Positions 46,650 to 58,300 of a DNA stretch of 64,000 nucleotides are shown here, piece by piece. Origin of the DNA: Iris pallida (taxonomy: Eukaryota; Streptophyta; Magnoliopsida; Asparagales; Iridaceae); assembly GCA_029216955.1 (NCBI GenBank), contig JANAVB010031417.1, positions 18,818,219 to 18,882,218 of the forward strand, given 5' to 3'. The notes beneath the pieces were generated by a model, which was given only the letters and a program-made list of their open reading frames with translations, did not search any database and had not been told where the DNA came from. A program made the translations under genes and the position numbers. Every line of letters begins with the position of its first letter. Position 1 is the first letter of the stretch.

Positions 46650-48679
46650 TGTAATGCCCCGCTCCGCACGGTGCATTATGCTGAGTCGTTGACTCGAAGA
46701 GTTGCGTTGACCCGATTACGTATCGATGCGAATCGATACAAAGTGTTGAGTTGTCCCGAGGAATGCATCAAACTAAGTCGATGCGAAGAGTTGCCTTGTC
46801 CCAAAGAATGCATCGAGTGAATCGATGCGAAACGCCGCGTTGCCTCGAAGGATAAGTGCGTTGAGACGGCTCGAAGATTCTAAGAAATCGAATCGACCAT
46901 GGCGCAAGTCCGAATCGATGCAAGTATTGATTTTAGTTGGTTTCATGTGCAGGCTATACGTTTACGCTGAAATGTTAGAGGTCGATCTTTTGCCTTATTC
47001 AGTAAGGGGTCCACGAAAGTAAATCGTCGCCTTGCGACGGACTGAGACGTTGGCACGGTAAGCCAAATCGGACGTACAAACTCAATAAGCACGAAGTGCT
47101 CGAATGGCTAAGTCAGGAAAGTGGCCGTACAACAAAGTTATAAAATCGAGCCGCATCGGCTCGACAAAACGACAAAGGCGTATCGACTCAAGGTGGGAGA
47201 ATTGACTTCTTTTTTTACTCCTTCATTCGATAAGTCAAATATATCATTGTATGCTGAGTTAACCTATCAACGCCACAGGCGTGGCTCGATAGAGAGATAA
47301 ACGTAGTGCGTGTCGAACACTAGATAGAACAATTGAAATGAATCGTACGGCAAACGTACGAGTCGCTATGGAACATTAGATATCGTAAAGACGAGCGCCT
47401 CGGTGCGCAAGCCGCAAGAACATGGGATAACTGTACTTGGCGAGTGCCTTAGTGCACGAACCATACCGTGCCTTCGCGTACGAGTTAGAACGGCTAGAAC
47501 ATTGAAAGACAATAGGCGAGCGCCCTAGCGCGCAAGCCACGGACATTGAATGCTAAGTCATAGAATATCGGAATACGGTCGAAACGTGCCTACGTGCACG
47601 GGATAATAAAATATGGCTTCGTTGTGAAAAGAATACAGTTGTGGCATGAATGTGACGGAACTGTCGGATATGACATAATGCCTCGAAAGGTGTTCGGGAC
47701 CTTCGGGTCGTTCGATTGACGAGCATTGAGTTGAGGCATGATGCCATTGAAATATTAAAACGAAGCATAAAGCGTAAGAACATAGAAAGTTAACGGAAGA
47801 AATACGAGATGATAATACGGCATGGTGCCCTTCGAAATGTTCACGGCCTTCGGGCGTTCGATGAGAACATTCGGGCGTTGTGCCAATTGAAATAGAGATA
47901 AGCGAACTTGCTTGGTTGTATGAAATATAAGATTCGTTGCATGGTCAAATGGACTTAAAGATATAAAAGTCCGTGCATGGGTGTTCCCTCGAACGCGGCG
48001 CGCCAGGGCACTGGGACCGTTCGGCCTAGGAGGGATTCGTTTTCGGTATTGTTGGTGTACTTCATTTAGATGGGTAGCGACCGTCTGGTGAATGTGATAA
48101 GCCACTTGCTGCGATTATTTCGGTGGCCTCTGATGTTGGTTAGCAACCGCACAGAGTTAACATCGTCTTATGTTTCGATTCGATAATATAAGTCCATTCT
48201 AGCCCGAAAAGCTAGTGACCTTTATATAGTTAAGGGCAACGGGTTTGGAAGTGCAAGGTATACGTATATCCTGCATGGATGGAACCGAATAGAGAGCACT
48301 TATAACATGACAGGGAAAAACGGATGGGCGTATTCACCTTGCGTCGGAGCAAGGGCGAGTGCGTCGACTTAGTAAGAGTCGCGCCACGAATCAAACACGA
48401 GAATGCTTGCTTGCTTGCCTATTCAATCCGATAACATGCTTGCTATGATAACATGCATTACGCTTTCGAATATGCCATGAAATTGACCCTAAGGAGAACA
48501 TAGCAAGATCATAAGCTAAGTTGCATGATTCAACATAAATATTAAAATGTCGGTTTGGAAAGAAGATCTTTGCTTCAGTACATACGGGGACGAACGTACT
48601 GATCCCCCACCAGCTTCATGCAGGGTGCAAGGAATGGATTGCCCGCGGCGAAGCGTTGCTTGAACGCGTTGAGGGTTGG
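46650..48679 (+). mobile_element. LTR-E, interrupted gypsy-type LTR
   Basis: It starts TGTAATGCCCCGCTCC, a typical plant gypsy LTR start. Weak similarity to LTR-A appears in a TTCGGCCTAGGAGGGATTCG stretch near 48,021. Around 47,390-47,540 a block GCGAGCGCC..GCGC(G)CAAGCC recurs three times at 60-80 base spacing. It is broken at 48,680 by LTR-B, and the rest is beyond the window. No ORF is supported. Confidence 0.6.
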
Positions 48680-51592
48680 TGTCACGCCCCAGAACCAGAA
48701 TACTGGAGAGCGGAGGAATGACTCAGCCAGCTACGTATTACGGGTAGATGAATACCGTATAATACGATCAATACTGTCTAACCAGACGAGGGGGTGCATA
48801 CTACATAAAAGTCTTACTATGGTCATTTCACATCTATTGTCTCAATCATTCGAACAAGGAAACAGAAATAGAGAACATGTAAGATAAAGCAGTAAGGCGT
48901 CCCAAACGCTCAGTCAAAATGTTATTGAGATCTGGCTTTACAAAACATAGGCAGATGATATAGCAAGTATACACAATTATTATCAGTTGTAGTCTGACTT
49001 AATTACAATTATGTAAAAGTAAGTACAAGACAATCCGACTAACATGTCGGCGCCAAACGGCTAAGTATAAAGTAAATAACAAAACGAGTGGTGAAGTTAA
49101 GGAACCCACTCGAGGCCTCCTGCGATCATTCCTCTAGTATTGACCATCCTGGAGGTGGAAGTAAGCTGGATCCTCGGGGACCGGCTCTAAATCTGGCCAT
49201 GCAAAACCAGAGAGGTTAGACCTCTAATAGCAAGTACCACAAGGAAGGACGATATGAAGGACTAAACCAGTAAGTAAAAGAATATAATGATAATAGATCT
49301 CTGCTTTCCACGAGGATTCACATCACATCACGACACTTCGAACCAACCTCCCAACCAAACAAGGACAGAAGTTGGCCCGTCATGTCCTGACATTCTGATC
49401 ATCCCAGTTAGGTAACAGAGTGGTGCAGTACACAAACAAATTATCTTGAACGGCCAATCAACTACTACGGCTTGCTAATGTGAGTTTCAAGTTATCCTGG
49501 AATTATGCAATTAGGGATTCCTCAGTTCTTACTATGTGCGAGCAAGGCTAGTCTATCCAGTTAACCATATGCGCCATGCATGAATTAGACGAGTCCTAGC
49601 AGGACGCCCGTCAATATACAATATACAATAATAATAAAAGCAGATATTGTTCCCTGCCCGTGTGGCAGATTTACAGTATCTGTGGGAACCAGCCGGCCCG
49701 TCGGGTACTACTCGTCCCAAGGGGGCTGCCATGTAAGAACTCGAAAATCCATTCTCTCCATGTAATCATTATTTTATTTAATTTAATAGTCCCTACGTTG
49801 AGTAAAATCCCATACCGTGGATCATGGTCATTCAAATGAGTACTTTCGTACGGGGTACGATATGCACAACTCTACAACAATACCAGTACGGTTAGGTTGT
49901 AGGTCTTGCATAGCGTAATGCAACAATCAAATCTAACCACGGAATAATCATGCCTTGACCATAAAGTACACATGCTTCTTTTGTTAGAAAATAATAAATA
50001 AATAATTAAATAAATAGATTGAAGCCTGCATGTGCATGTATGTCAATATTCGGGATCAGCCAGTCGATTGCAATAGTTCATAACATGAACGTGTCTCATT
50101 CATTCATTTCAATAAGACGACTAGCCAGTCTCTTAGTTCCAACTAGGAACGCATGATCAATTATTAGTCAATGTCACAATAATTATCAATGGTGACAAGG
50201 CATGAAAGTCAATCAATATTACATGGGGTCGAGTCTATAACTCTCAGGGTTAAGTTCTAGTCATACTGGGTATCCATGGATCAATCAGGACACAAGGCGC
50301 ATTCTACATAACAATCCATTTTAACAAATTTAACATATCATGATTTATCAAGAAATTCACGCAAAAGGCGTAAGGATATAATAGAAGAATTATCATGCCA
50401 TCATTAAATGAATAGGTTGTGGAATAAATAAAAACACCCAGGTCAGGAAGTCACGCCAATAAGTCTATACTAAGGCCAAAAGTCACGCCAAGTCTAGTAG
50501 GAGTGAGCATGTAACAGCGTGAGCATGAAAAGGTAATTCACGCTGGCATGCACAGTGTGAGCGTGAAGGAAAATTCACGCACGCTCAAGTGAGCGTGAAA
50601 AGGTGACAAGAAATCCACGCACGCCAGGATGTGCGTGACTGAAAATACACGCACGCTCATGGACGTGTGCGTGACTGAAAATACACGCACGCTCATGAGA
50701 ACGTCAGCGTGACTGAAAATACACGCACGCTCATGAGAACGTTAGCGTGACTAAAAATACACGCACGCTCATGAGAACGTTAGTGTGACTAAAAATACAC
50801 GCACGCTCATGAGAACGTTAGCGTGACTAAAAATACACGCACGCTCATGAGAACGTTAGCGGGACTAAAAATACACGCTAACATGTAAGAACATGAGCGT
50901 GACTCAAAATCCACGCAGACACGTAGAGACGTATGCGTGACTAAAAATACACGCAGCCACGTAAGAACGTGTGCGTGACTCAGCCTTCGTCCCAAGCCAG
51001 AAAACGAAGTTCCCAGCCAGAAGACACGCTAAGTTGGGAGATCCAAAACCCATGAACAGCCGAAAATGCAAACTTAGATCTAGAGAAAATAAGCCACAGA
51101 AATCACATATGCCAAGCACTAAACTCTCTCAGGATCATGAGAGGAAGAGTAATGATCCAAAAAATGGATGATTGAGAAGCAAGTTTGCACTTGCCTTCTC
51201 CTGCTGCTGGTGCTGGTAGGTGGAGAAGTTATGAGAGGAAGAAGAAAAAGTAATGGTGGAGAAGAAGTAAATGAGGAGAGAGAATGGAGGTAGGAGCTTT
51301 AAATAGGGAGGGTGGTGGTAGGTGGGGTTATTGGGCCGGGTTTAATCCACCATGAACCCGAGAAACCCATCCTAGGCCGAACCAAAAAAGCAAGACTAAA
51401 AGCAAGAAATAACAGCAGGGAATAAAATACAGATAATAAAATTGTAAGAAATTAATTAACATGAAAATTAAAGAGCAGATAATTCATGAACTTAAAGGAA
51501 TTTAAATACAGGATAATACATGATAAATACTAAATAAATACTTATGAGTTGTACATGTATAAAAATACGCATTCCGGGAACGGGGAGTGACA
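48680..51592 (-). mobile_element. LTR-B, full length (3' LTR of Gypsy-B)
   Basis: TGTCACGCCC...GGGAGTGACA, 2,913 bases. On the minus strand it begins TGTCACTCCCCGTTCCCGG right after a polypurine tract, so this is the 3' LTR of a minus-strand element. A minus-strand TATTTAAAG box near 51,300 is followed by a CT-rich leader. GTTGG at 48,675-48,679 should be the target duplication; its partner lies beyond the window. Diverged but colinear copies are at 391-3,067 and 16,903-19,621. Confidence 0.88.
50430..50990. repeat. CACGC/GCGTG array in LTR-B
   Basis: At least six units of 38-39 bases (markers ACGCACGCTCATG near 50,649 to 50,837) plus irregular GCGTGA...TCACGC units on both sides. It occupies the position where the other LTR-B copies hold ACGCGT motifs, with conserved flanks (GGCGTAAGGATATAATA on the left, CTTAGATCTAGA on the right). 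Confidence 0.88.
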
Positions 51593-51857
51593 TCTCTACC
51601 CACCTTAAAAAAATTCCGTCCTCGGAATTTCAAATCCAGCAGGTAGAAATATCGGAGCTAAACTAATACAAACAGTTCTAGTGAGCAAGCAATCATTTTA
51701 CCATATCAAAAGCAAGTACTGTATATGTAAATTCATTAATCTATGATATCAAGTAGCTCTACCCATAAGGTGACAAGCATGAAGAATCAGGACAATCAAG
51801 GTATACAGAAAAAGATATACCTTGTGAGTCAAATAGGTATGGATACCGTGATCGGAT
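51593..51857 (-). pseudogene. Gypsy-B pol 3' end and polypurine tract
   Basis: On the minus strand the last 33 codons of pol run from 51,857 to a TAG at 51,759-51,761, beginning within the chromodomain tail that was split by the copia insertion. The 3' untranslated part follows with GAGGACGGAATTTTT and then AAGGTGGGTAGAGA (complement of 51,593-51,606), the polypurine tract immediately before the LTR. Confidence 0.82.
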
Positions 51858-52911
51858 TGTAGGAACGATATAGTAAAGCGTAATACTCTAGAGGGGGGTG
51901 AATAGAGTTGGCAGCGAAATAATGCTAAATAAAAATTGTTAGCAATACAATCACAGTATATAATCACAGTTAAAATAATATAAAGGCAGAGTTCAGAAAG
52001 CAAACGCAAAGACAGCGATGTATACTGGTATCCCTCTGTTGAGGACTAATCCAGTCGGTAGAACTCTTGCAACCAGTTGAATCCACTATAGGAAAAACTG
52101 CAAGTTTTCTTACGAAGTCCTTGCAACTTCTACAACGCGAGCTTTGATACGAAGAACTCGTCCAACTTCAAATGTGAAGAGGTATTCTTCAATCAAGCCT
52201 TCTGATTACAATCTCTCAGAAACTTCTAGACCGTACCGCACTGGCAAATCGACTAGAGGATTGTAACTGGCTTGGGATCTGAAAATGAAAGCTCTTGAAA
52301 ACTCTTTGGAAGGCAGAAAGCTTTTTAGATAGAGAGAAGATTGAAAGTGAATGAGTGAATTGAAATGATCGAAATCCATCTCTATTTATAGGAATTCCAA
52401 AGGGAGAACTCTGTCAGAATTCGGGCAGAATTCGGGCAGAACTCGATGAGCAAATCTCGGTCAAATCCGCAACTACAGGAGGACCAAGTTCCAGAGAATT
52501 CAAAAATCAAACGGCCACCAACCGAACTCTGGCCGAACTCTGGCCGAGTTCTGTCAGGGTTAGGTTAGGGTTTTAAAATAGATTTTTGGTGATTTTTGAA
52601 AACCTTTTTGAAAACCTTTTTGTAAACATTTTGATAGGTCATTTTTAAAAACATTTTGAACTATTTGGGAGTAGCCTATTTGCCAGTACGACTCGGTGTA
52701 CAACGTATTCCTAGACTCAAAATAAAGTGAAAAATTACATTGCATAAGAAGTACAGACTCAAGTAGGCAAACAGATCTTCAGTCTTGAACGGAGTGAATA
52801 TCCAATCTTGCTTATGTCCAAGAAGCTGAGATGTCCCAACAAGCTTCGTATATCCAGACAGAGTTTTGATCAATTATTAAAATCAGGTTGACTATGACCA
52901 ATGGGCCAACA
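51858..52911 (-). mobile_element. Sirevirus 3' LTR
   Basis: TGTAGGAACG...GGGCCAACA on the plus strand. The minus-strand TATA box TATAAATAGA is the complement of 52,381-52,390. GAACTC/GAATTC-GGGC units lie just upstream of it (52,408-52,443) and again at 52,521-52,552. It differs from the 5' LTR at about 13 positions by eye, no indels, 12 of them transitions. Confidence 0.93.
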
Positions 52912-53497
52912 ATCTCCTCCATTTTGATAATTGACAAACTATGAATGATATAACATTAAGCTTGTTCAAGCTTGTTCAAAAAATATCAAAAAGTAGAAAT
53001 TGTTCATGACCTGTATTTAACTCAAAAAAAATTGTTAGATCATTTTTAATTTTCTCCCCCTTTGTCACTTAGCAAAATAATTGCACAAGAGAAGGCTCCC
53101 CCGCATTAAATACAGAAGGCTCCCCCGCAATCAATGCATAAGTAACAAATAGCGAGAAAATAAAAGAAATATAGTATAAGAATTAGAGATATAGCATCAC
53201 AGGAATGTAAATTTTCTACAAATTATCATCACAGGCATGTATTGCTTCAAAAACATAAAAAAAATCTCAGGCATGCTATTTCACAGGCAGTTTAAAATGG
53301 AGAAGCATTATAAAGAGATAGTGCTTAAACAAAATGCTGAAATAAACTGAGATGTCATAAATGAAACATCAAAAATATGTCCATGAAGATAAAAAGTACT
53401 GATATCAAACTACAAAGTACTGATAAAAAGTAAATGATAAAAACTTGGAATGTCGGAGCATTTCCAAGTATACAATAGAATATCACTAATAATCAAA
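52912..53497 (-). promoter_or_regulatory. Sirevirus 3' region with repeated polypurine tracts
   Basis: Adjacent to the LTR the minus strand reads AAAATGGAGGAGAT, the likely primary polypurine tract. Further upstream are AAAGGGGGAGAAAA (complement near 53,050-53,064) and two GCGGGGGAGCCTTC copies (complement near 53,092-53,105 and 53,115-53,129). Multiple tracts upstream of the 3' LTR are a known feature of Sireviruses. No ORF is present. Confidence 0.7.
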
Positions 53498-54790
53498 TCA
53501 GATCTCATCATCACTATCCTCATCAATATCATCAGCAGCGTGGCCAGCATGACCGGAAGTACCAGCACCAGAAGTACCAGCGCCAGTAGGATGAGTAGGG
53601 GCGCCAGCATAGAACTCACCAACGTAATCTCGAGGTGCACGATACCAGTCATAGGTGTTACCTGGCTGGAAGTAGGCATGAACAGCCTCATCCTCACAGC
53701 GGTAACCCGAAAAAGCTGGATCACGAGGGATGGAAGCAGCAGAATGACCAGTCTGGGCAAAACGCAGATCGGCCAAGGAGTTTGCCATCGCCTGGTAACG
53801 GATGACATCGCAGAACTCTCGCTCGCGAGTCATGTCCGTCATCGAGACGTGCAAAGCTGATAAATGCTGATGTATGCCCTCAAAAGTTATGGCATACGGC
53901 TGATGTGGTGAAGATGGTGCAGTAGGAGGAGCAGGAGGTGGAGCTGAAGCAGTCCGGCTGCGACGAGAAAGCTGGAGTAACTTGGGCTCAGAGTCCTGAG
54001 TACAAGTCGATAGATCGATCTCGAATCGCTGAAAGATACGAGGGAGAATCATCGCGTAAGAGAGATTTCGATCTCTAGCACGACAACGTCCCATCATCTG
54101 AATGATTGTCTTAGGGGTGGAAAAAGGAATTCCCTTAAGAATATGGTACATGGCGGACAGCTCAAGCAAAGTCACATCATCCTTGGAAGTAGATTTTGGA
54201 AGAAGAGTAGAGTAGATGATGCGATGCAATTCGTAGTTAAACAAGTTCAGGTTGTTAGCCTTGAACTTTCCAGAACGTACTCTGTCAGGTGCACAAAGTT
54301 CCGTTTTGAAACTCGTGAGTGTAGTGCCTTCGGGGAAATCAAATTCCGTGATATCAAGTAGCGGTTCACCTTCATTGGGAATACCAAGAATCTCCGCTAG
54401 AAGGACATCATTGAAGTCAATGTCTATGCCTCCGACACGTGTGCTCACGTCAAAAGTGTTAACTACGAGATTGCAATAGAACAATCTAATGGCATTAGTA
54501 GCTATTGGGAAGCACAGTTTAACAAGTAAGTGTAACCCTAATGCCTCAAATAAGCGACGATGATCAGGAAATACCGTCCATTTAACCGGAGCACCGCTAC
54601 ATATGGAACGGGTGGAAAAGTCACCGTACCATAATAAAGGTTGATCGAGGATTTGAAAGAAGAACCCATCGAAAGCGCCGTCGCTCTTTTGGACCGGCAA
54701 AAACAAAGAATCCGTGTGAGGATTCGAAGAGGACCCTTCCTCACTATGAGTGGTCTTCTTCCTCTTAGACGGATTAAATCTAGGTGCCAT
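53498..54790 (-). CDS. Sirevirus ORF3 (post-pol ORF, plant transposon protein-like)
   Basis: 430 codons, complete, starting TTCAATGG. The N-terminus is basic (KRKK near residue 10). The central 250 residues, including IRLFYCNLVV, GGIDIDFNDVLLAEILGIP and YHILKGIPFSTPKTIIQMMGR, resemble the 'putative plant transposon protein' domain found in many plant retroelement ORFs. A Pro/Ala-rich hinge, a helical region and an acidic Gly/Ser/Asp tail follow. It lies where SIRE-type elements carry an envelope-like gene, but I see no signal peptide or clear membrane segment, so an envelope role is not supported. It is in a different frame from pol, 600 bases downstream. Confidence 0.8.
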   Translation of the reverse strand: MAPRFNPSKRKKTTHSEEGSSSNPHTDSLFLPVQKSDGAFDGFFFQILDQPLLWYGDFSTRSICSGAPVKWTVFPDHRRLFEALGLHLLVKLCFPIATNAIRLFYCNLVVNTFDVSTRVGGIDIDFNDVLLAEILGIPNEGEPLLDITEFDFPEGTTLTSFKTELCAPDRVRSGKFKANNLNLFNYELHRIIYSTLLPKSTSKDDVTLLELSAMYHILKGIPFSTPKTIIQMMGRCRARDRNLSYAMILPRIFQRFEIDLSTCTQDSEPKLLQLSRRSRTASAPPPAPPTAPSSPHQPYAITFEGIHQHLSALHVSMTDMTREREFCDVIRYQAMANSLADLRFAQTGHSAASIPRDPAFSGYRCEDEAVHAYFQPGNTYDWYRAPRDYVGEFYAGAPTHPTGAGTSGAGTSGHAGHAADDIDEDSDDEI

Positions 54791-55025
54791 TGAAATAAAA
54801 AGTACTAATTTGAAAGGTGAAGAGAGAGGGAGTTATACCTCACGAAAATTTGATATGTTGTAGAGAAGAACGATCTCCGCACGATTCCAAATTTTGGAAG
54901 GATTTCACCAAGTAGATTGGAAGCAATAAATTGGTGAAGAACTAGGGTTTGGAGGTCGGGGTCGGCTGCTGCTGCTGTTGTAATTAGTTTGGAAGTAATG
55001 AAAGAGAAGAAGCTCTCGGGTTCTG

Positions 55026-55033
55026 TATATATA
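55026..55033 (-). promoter_or_regulatory. TATA box upstream of Sirevirus ORF3
   Basis: TATATATA on the minus strand, about 235 bases upstream of the ORF3 start, followed by a CT-rich leader. Just upstream (55,045-55,088) are CCGAACTCGGGCC and GGCCGAATTCG units matching the CCGAACTCTGGCC repeats of the LTR promoter region (52,521-52,552), with a TAGGGTT box alongside in both. This suggests an internal promoter for ORF3, perhaps LTR-derived. Confidence 0.5.
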
Positions 55034-55394
55034 CACATACACCCTCAACCGAACTCGGGCCGAATTCGGTCAGAGCTCTGGCCGAATTCGCCTAGGGTTC
55101 TTTCAAAGTTGATTTTTGCTACTTCTTTTTCATTGACTCGTTGCAAATATTTAATTCAAAGATTAGTTATTTTAGTCTTCAAATAACATAATTAATAATA
55201 TTTTATGAATTAAATGTCGTTACACAGCGACTGTCTCAGATTAGCTGTAGGAGTACTGTCCCAGCTGGCGGAGGTTCACCGTGGAACTCTTAAGTACCGC
55301 TTCGCTTCAACCGTAGTTGTGGTGACAGACAGACTCTTTATTAGCTTGTCTCTAACACAGTTTTTGCATAATGATATATAATCATAAAATAAAA
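55034..55394 (-). other. Sirevirus pol-ORF3 spacer
   Basis: Non-coding between the pol stop (TGA at 55,395-55,397) and the ORF3 promoter-like region. AT-rich with a GC-richer central part (55,225-55,320). No ORF or known motif apart from the units noted at 55,045-55,088. Confidence 0.5.
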
Positions 55395-58300
55395 TCAATT
55401 AATATTATTGACGTCCAAAATTCCTAATTCTCGACGTAAATAATTGAAACGATCTTCCGCTAGAGGTTTAGTGAAGATGTCAGCTAATCGATTTTCAGTA
55501 TCTATGTACACAAGGTTTATATCTCCATTTTGATGATGATCTCTAAGAAAATGATGTCTAATCTCGATATGTTTAGTACGAGAATGACATACAGGATTCT
55601 TAGTCAAATTAATGGTGCTCGTGTTATCACAGAAAATGGGAATATGTGTGAAAAATAAATCAAAGTCTTCTAGGGTTTGTTTCATCCACAAAATCTGAGC
55701 GCAACAACGTCCTGCGGCGATATACTCAGCCTCTGTTGTTGATAAGGCTACAGAATTTTGCTTTTTACTAAACCAAGAGACTAGAGCCTTGCCTAAGAAA
55801 TGACATGTACCGCTAGTACTTTTTCTATCAACCTTGTATCCTGCAAAATCTGCATCCGAATAACCAATAAGGTCAAAGGATTTAGTTTTGGGATACCACA
55901 AGCCGACAGAAGAAGTGCCCTTAAGGTATCGGAAGATACGCTTAACTGCGGTCAGATGTGATTCCTTTGGGTTAGCTTGAAAACGTGCACACAGGCAAAC
56001 ACTAAATATTATATCTGGACGACTAGCAGTTAAGTAAAGTAAACTACCAATCATACCTCGATACTTACGTGTGTCGACTGGCTTGCCTTGTTCGTCAGAA
56101 TCAAGTTTTGTTGAAGTTGCCATCGGAGTGCCAATAGGTTTGACATTGTCCAGATCGAACTTCTTTAGCAAATCTTTTGTGTACTTGGCTTGATTAATGA
56201 ACGTCCCATTGTCGGTTTGTTTGATTTGCAATCCGAGAAAGAACTTCAGCTCTCCCATCATGCTCATCTCAAACTCATTCTGCATACACTTAGAAAATTC
56301 TTGACAAAGAGATTCATCAGTGGATCCAAATATGATATCATCAACATAAATTTGAATTAAAAGCAGCTTTCCATTAAAAGATTTAATAAAAAGTGTAGTG
56401 TCAACCTTTCCTTTTGAAAAACCGTTGTCAAGTAGAAAAGAGCTTAGACGGTCATACCAACCACGAGGGGCTTGTTTCAAACCATATAAGGCTTTCTTCA
56501 ACTTGAAAACATGGTCAGGATTTTTGAAATCCGTGAAACCCGGAGGTTGTGCTATAAAAACTTCTTCTTTTATAAAGCCATTTAGAAAAGCACTTTTTAC
56601 ATCCATTTGAAAAAGTTTGAAATCATGAAAACATGCAAATGCACATAACATTCGAATGGATTCTAATCTCGCAACTGGGGCATAAGTCTCATCGTAGTCG
56701 ATACCCTCTTCTTGATTGTATCCTTGAGCTACGAGTCGAGCCTTGTTACGAGTTACTAAACCATCCTCATTTAGTTTGTTTCGGAATACCCAACGGGTGC
56801 CAATGACCGGATGATCAATAGGCTTGGGAACAAGTTCCCAAACTTGATTCCGTTCGAATTGGTTTAATTCCTCTTGCATGGCATCTATCCAGAAACTATC
56901 ACTACATGCTTCATCAATAGATTTAGGTTCTAGCTGTGAAATAAATGCAACACTAGAAACAATATCTCTACTGGATGATCGAGTACTTACTCCTTTGGTA
57001 ATATCACCAATTACCAAATCTTGTGGATGATCAGCTGTGAATTTTAGCCTCTTCGGTAGACTCTGTAGGTAGCTGGTTCCTGGATCTCCTCTAGGGGGTT
57101 CAGCTAGTGCAGAGCTTGGTTCAGGTTCAGCTGATGTTGAACTTGATGTAGGCAGATCTTCATCACTATCATCGAGAGACATTTGGTTTATTTTATCAAA
57201 AGTGACGTTGATTGATTCTTCGATGATCATGGTACGTTTGTTGAAGACTCTGTACCCTTTGCTCTTTGCCGCATAACCTAGAAATATACCTTCATCGGCC
57301 TTTTCGTCAAACTTTCCCAAGTTATCTTTAGTATTAAGAATAAAGTACTTACAGCCAAATATCTTAAAGTATGAAACTGAAGGAATTCTATCAAACCATA
57401 ACTTAAATGGAGTCTTCTTCGATTTGGGTCGAATTAGAACTCTATTGAGCACAAAGCAAGCTGTATTGACAGCTTCAGCCCAGAAGTATTTGGGTAGGCT
57501 AAATTGATTTAACATCACTCTGGCCATTTCGGTTAGAGTTCTGTTCTTACGTTCCACAACTCCATTTTGTTGTGGAGTTCTAGGGCAGGAGAACTCGTGT
57601 ATGAAACCGTGTGTGTCACAAAATTGTTCGAAATCAGCATTCTCGAATTCGCCTCCATGATCGCTTCTAATTCGAGTGATCATGTAACCTTTTTCATTTT
57701 GTACTTTCTTGCAAAAGGCGACAAATTCGGATAATGCGTCATTCTTGCGTGTCAAGAAATATACCCACGTGTATCTAGAAAAATCATCTACAATAACAAA
57801 TGCATATAATTTACCTCCGAGACTAGCAACTCTGCTAGGACCGAATAAATCCATATGTAGCAATTGTAGAGGTCTAGTAGTACATACTGCGTTTACAGAC
57901 TTGAATGTGGATTTGGTAGCCTTGTTCTTTTCACATTGGCTGCATACCGAATCCTTCTTGAATGTTATGTCTGGTAAACCGCGTACTATCTTCTTTGTGG
58001 ATAATCTTGAAATTGTATCCATGTTTGCATGACCGAGTCTCATGTGCCATAGATGACTCTCATCACTTTTGGCCATTAAGCATCTACCTGAAATGTTAGC
58101 TTCTTCCAACAGATAGAAAACATATAAATTGTCTTCCCTGATTCCTTCAAAGATAGTACTACCAGTTGAGCTATCAACTATAGTACATTTGTCTTTGCCA
58201 AAGTTGATACCATAACCATGATCAGCTAGATGACTTATGCTGAGCAGATTATGTTTCAACTCGATAACCAGACAGACATCTTTAATCACTGGATAGGAAG

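Noticed and set aside
46277..46820. Several Gly-, Arg- and Pro-rich ORFs
   Set aside because: Low-complexity translations of the G-rich and CT-rich CACTA and LTR-E boundary region.
50640..50880. CRISPR-like array of 38-39-base units
   Set aside because: The units are contiguous imperfect repeats with no unique spacers, inside a plant LTR.
53498..54790. Calling ORF3 a retroviral envelope
   Set aside because: Position alone suggests it; no signal peptide, membrane segment or fusion motif is visible.
54800..54860. A small intron before ORF3 (GTATAAC donor, AAATTAG acceptor)
   Set aside because: The interval would be about 40 bases, below the usual minimum for plant introns.
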